A stretch of DNA of 64,000 bases, taken from assembly GCA_013398955.1 (NCBI GenBank), contig VWPU01006282.1, forward strand, positions 62,001 to 126,000, in the 5' to 3' direction. Below the pieces are notes generated by a model, which did not search any database, was not told the DNA's origin, and saw nothing but the letters and a program-made list of their open reading frames with translations. The number at the start of each line of letters is the position of its first letter. The first letter of the stretch is position 1. The position numbers and the translations under genes are program-made. Below, piece by piece: positions 62,398 to 64,000 of this stretch. Source of the stretch: Callaeas wilsoni. Lineage: Eukaryota > Chordata > Aves > Passeriformes > Callaeidae.

Positions 62398-62512
62398 ATT
62401 GGTTTTGGTTTTTTGGGTTTTGTTGTTGGTTGGGGCTTTTTTTGATTGCTTGTTTAGGCGTTTGGTTTTGGTTTTGGGTGTTTTGTGGTTTTTTGATTTT
62501 TTTTTCTTTCAG
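62398..62512. repeat. G/T-rich low-complexity tract, 115 bp
   Basis: TTTTGG and TTTTGGG units with GGTTGGGG. Several closely spaced G groups could in principle pair as quadruplexes. A short AGAAATACAA duplication follows at about 62525-62548. Confidence 0.85.
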
Positions 62513-64000
62513 AGGGTACTCTAGAAAGAAATACAAAAAGAAATACAAGAAGAAAGCAGAAGATAATGTTAACACAAGCTCTTCAGAAAAGCTATTGTCC
62601 TTTGGTGAAATATCTAACATAAAGCAGCTCTAACCTCGGCAGGTGCTCACTAGAGGAACAGGGTGAGCCTACCTTTTGGGAAACTTTCTGGTAGGCTGCT
62701 CACTCAGCTACTTTCTCTAGCAGCAAACTAGAAATGAAGGTGCCTTGGTGCTAATGGCTTTTAGCTCTAGAGAACAAGTGCTCACAGCTCTGACCTCTTG
62801 GCCATAAAGGGAAGGCAAGAAATCAATGAGTTTGTCTTCGTCCCCCTGAGCAAATCTGCTACCAGCTATGGTGCAGCAATCTCCACTTTGTGCTTTGACG
62901 TGATGCCCTCTGAAATCTGGGAGAGGGGATCCTTCCCTCTCCTGCCAGTGCTCAGTGTTAAACTGAAGGGCTGCAACATTATCACTGCCTCATCTCTCAC
63001 TGCCCATGACCTGCTGCATGCCATAACCTGTGGACACAAATTTCTTGGGACGGGAATGTGGGGGACACCAAAGCTACTAGAGACCTGCTCCACTCTCTCC
63101 TCACAGTCCCATCCTGAAGGTTTTCCCTGCTCCCAGCCCTCCTGCTGGAGACCAACCCTCAGGCTTTACCCTGGCAAGAGACTTTCTTGCTTGGTGCCTG
63201 CCCGTTGACTTTCTCTGGCATCTCTTGAGTCATCGTTGCCCACCTGCCTCCTGCGAAAGCCTGTGTGCCGGATTGGACACAGCCTGGCAGCCCAAAACCT
63301 TTGGATCAGCAAAGATGCTGAGGGGATTCCACCGTAGCCTCTCATAGCAGGCTGCTCTCCTTCTCTCTTCCTTCTCCCCAATGTCTTGGGAGGCCATGCA
63401 CATTCCGTGGAGCCAAGCAGCCAACAGCAACCTCAGGCAAGACTTTTTGTGGCTTGAAAGCATTTGCTGGAAGCACCAGGGCACAGGAGGAGCAAAGGAG
63501 GCTGCTGTGTGCTGGATGCTTCAGTCTGTTCTTGGGCCATAACAGGAACTTCTGAGCTTGGCAAAGTTCAGGCCCTTTCCAGCTTCAAAAAGTCTTGGCA
63601 AAAACAGTGTCTGCCACTCGGGAGATTGCTGTGGACTGGAAGAAAGAGGCAGTTAATGTAATTCTGCTCCTTAACCTCCTGTGACAAGGCTTGGAGAGAA
63701 GGAAGGGGGGAAAAAAAAGGTGTGATGGGAAGGGGAGGAGGAGGTGGGAAATATCTCAGCACTTTAATGAAGACTTTACAAAATGTCTCGCACCTTGTCC
63801 CTGAATTCAAATCTCTTCCAGAAATGAACACCAAGGAGCGTGGTGCTGTTTTCGAGGCAGCCAGGGTGATAATGCAAGATACCCACACTGCTACATATGT
63901 TTTGGTTGATCTGGGTTTCTCCTTCTTTTGTTGAAGTTCAAAAAGCATGGTTCAAAAGGTCTAAGTTTGCACTTCAGACCTTGGGGGAAAAGTTCTTTCC
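62513..64000. other. non-coding right end of window
   Basis: Somewhat higher GC than the preceding region. Plus-strand open frame 62798-63208 (136 codons, including KSATSYGAAISTLCFDVM) has no recognised domain or boundaries. Nothing is supported as a gene. Confidence 0.45.

Noticed and set aside
62398..62512. Interstitial telomere repeat
   Set aside because: The units are irregular TTTTGG/TTTTGGG, not tandem TTAGGG.
1..64000. CRISPR arrays, tRNA, rRNA, bacterial operons, plasmid or phage modules
   Set aside because: None seen. The repeats are eukaryotic retroposons and microsatellites, and no cloverleaf or spacer-repeat pattern was noticed by eye.

Overview
The window looks like avian nuclear DNA, probably from a songbird. 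It is AT-rich with sparse interspersed repeats. The recognisable interspersed repeats are CR1 retroposons (four copies of avian type plus one older, degenerate CR1/L3-like copy) and one solo endogenous-retrovirus LTR. There is no operon-like gene packing and no long coding frame. One undetermined base (N at 21382) shows it is a draft assembly. No protein-coding gene could be named. All open frames are short or are artefacts of simple repeats or GC-rich DNA, so I give exon candidates only at low confidence.

Layout. 1-10511 is AT-rich and non-repetitive. It has two near-perfect 24-25 nt palindromes, a third hairpin, and several minus-strand segments bounded by splice-like sites with an open frame (3185-3285, 5992-6097, 7537-7604, 8037-8130); another lies at 17534-17714. 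These could be exons of a gene read leftward from the CpG island at 37-38.7 kb, but each one alone is within chance. CR1 copies lie at 10512-10925 (-), 12615-12893 (+), 18918-19360 (+), 24478-24955 (-) and 24968-26612 (+). The last two lie head to head, and the second keeps a broken reverse-transcriptase region. A solo LTR of 1023 bp with a 5-bp target duplication is at 20937-21959.

The main regulatory landmark is a CpG island at about 37015-38720. It is preceded by an A-rich tract and contains GC boxes and two CCAAT boxes. A minus-strand first exon is possible, ending in a good splice donor at 37681/37682. From here to the right end the sequence looks like a gene-poor regulatory landscape. 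It holds several CpG-retaining, homeodomain-site-bearing stretches (around 40.6, 45.1, 46.6, 49.2 and 50.4 kb) that I propose as conserved non-coding elements. It also holds a degenerate ancient CR1/L3-like fragment (43.6-44.2 kb), a second small CpG island (47.08-47.38 kb), and two pentanucleotide arrays: AAGGG x17 at 41.6 kb and CCTTT x73, perfect, at 47.46-47.82 kb. G/T-rich or A/C-rich low-complexity runs recur throughout.

The most notable items are the 73-copy perfect pentamer array beside a CpG island, the cluster of palindromes, the clean solo LTR, and the candidate enhancers flanking an unidentified CpG-island promoter. No new defence or mobile system was found.
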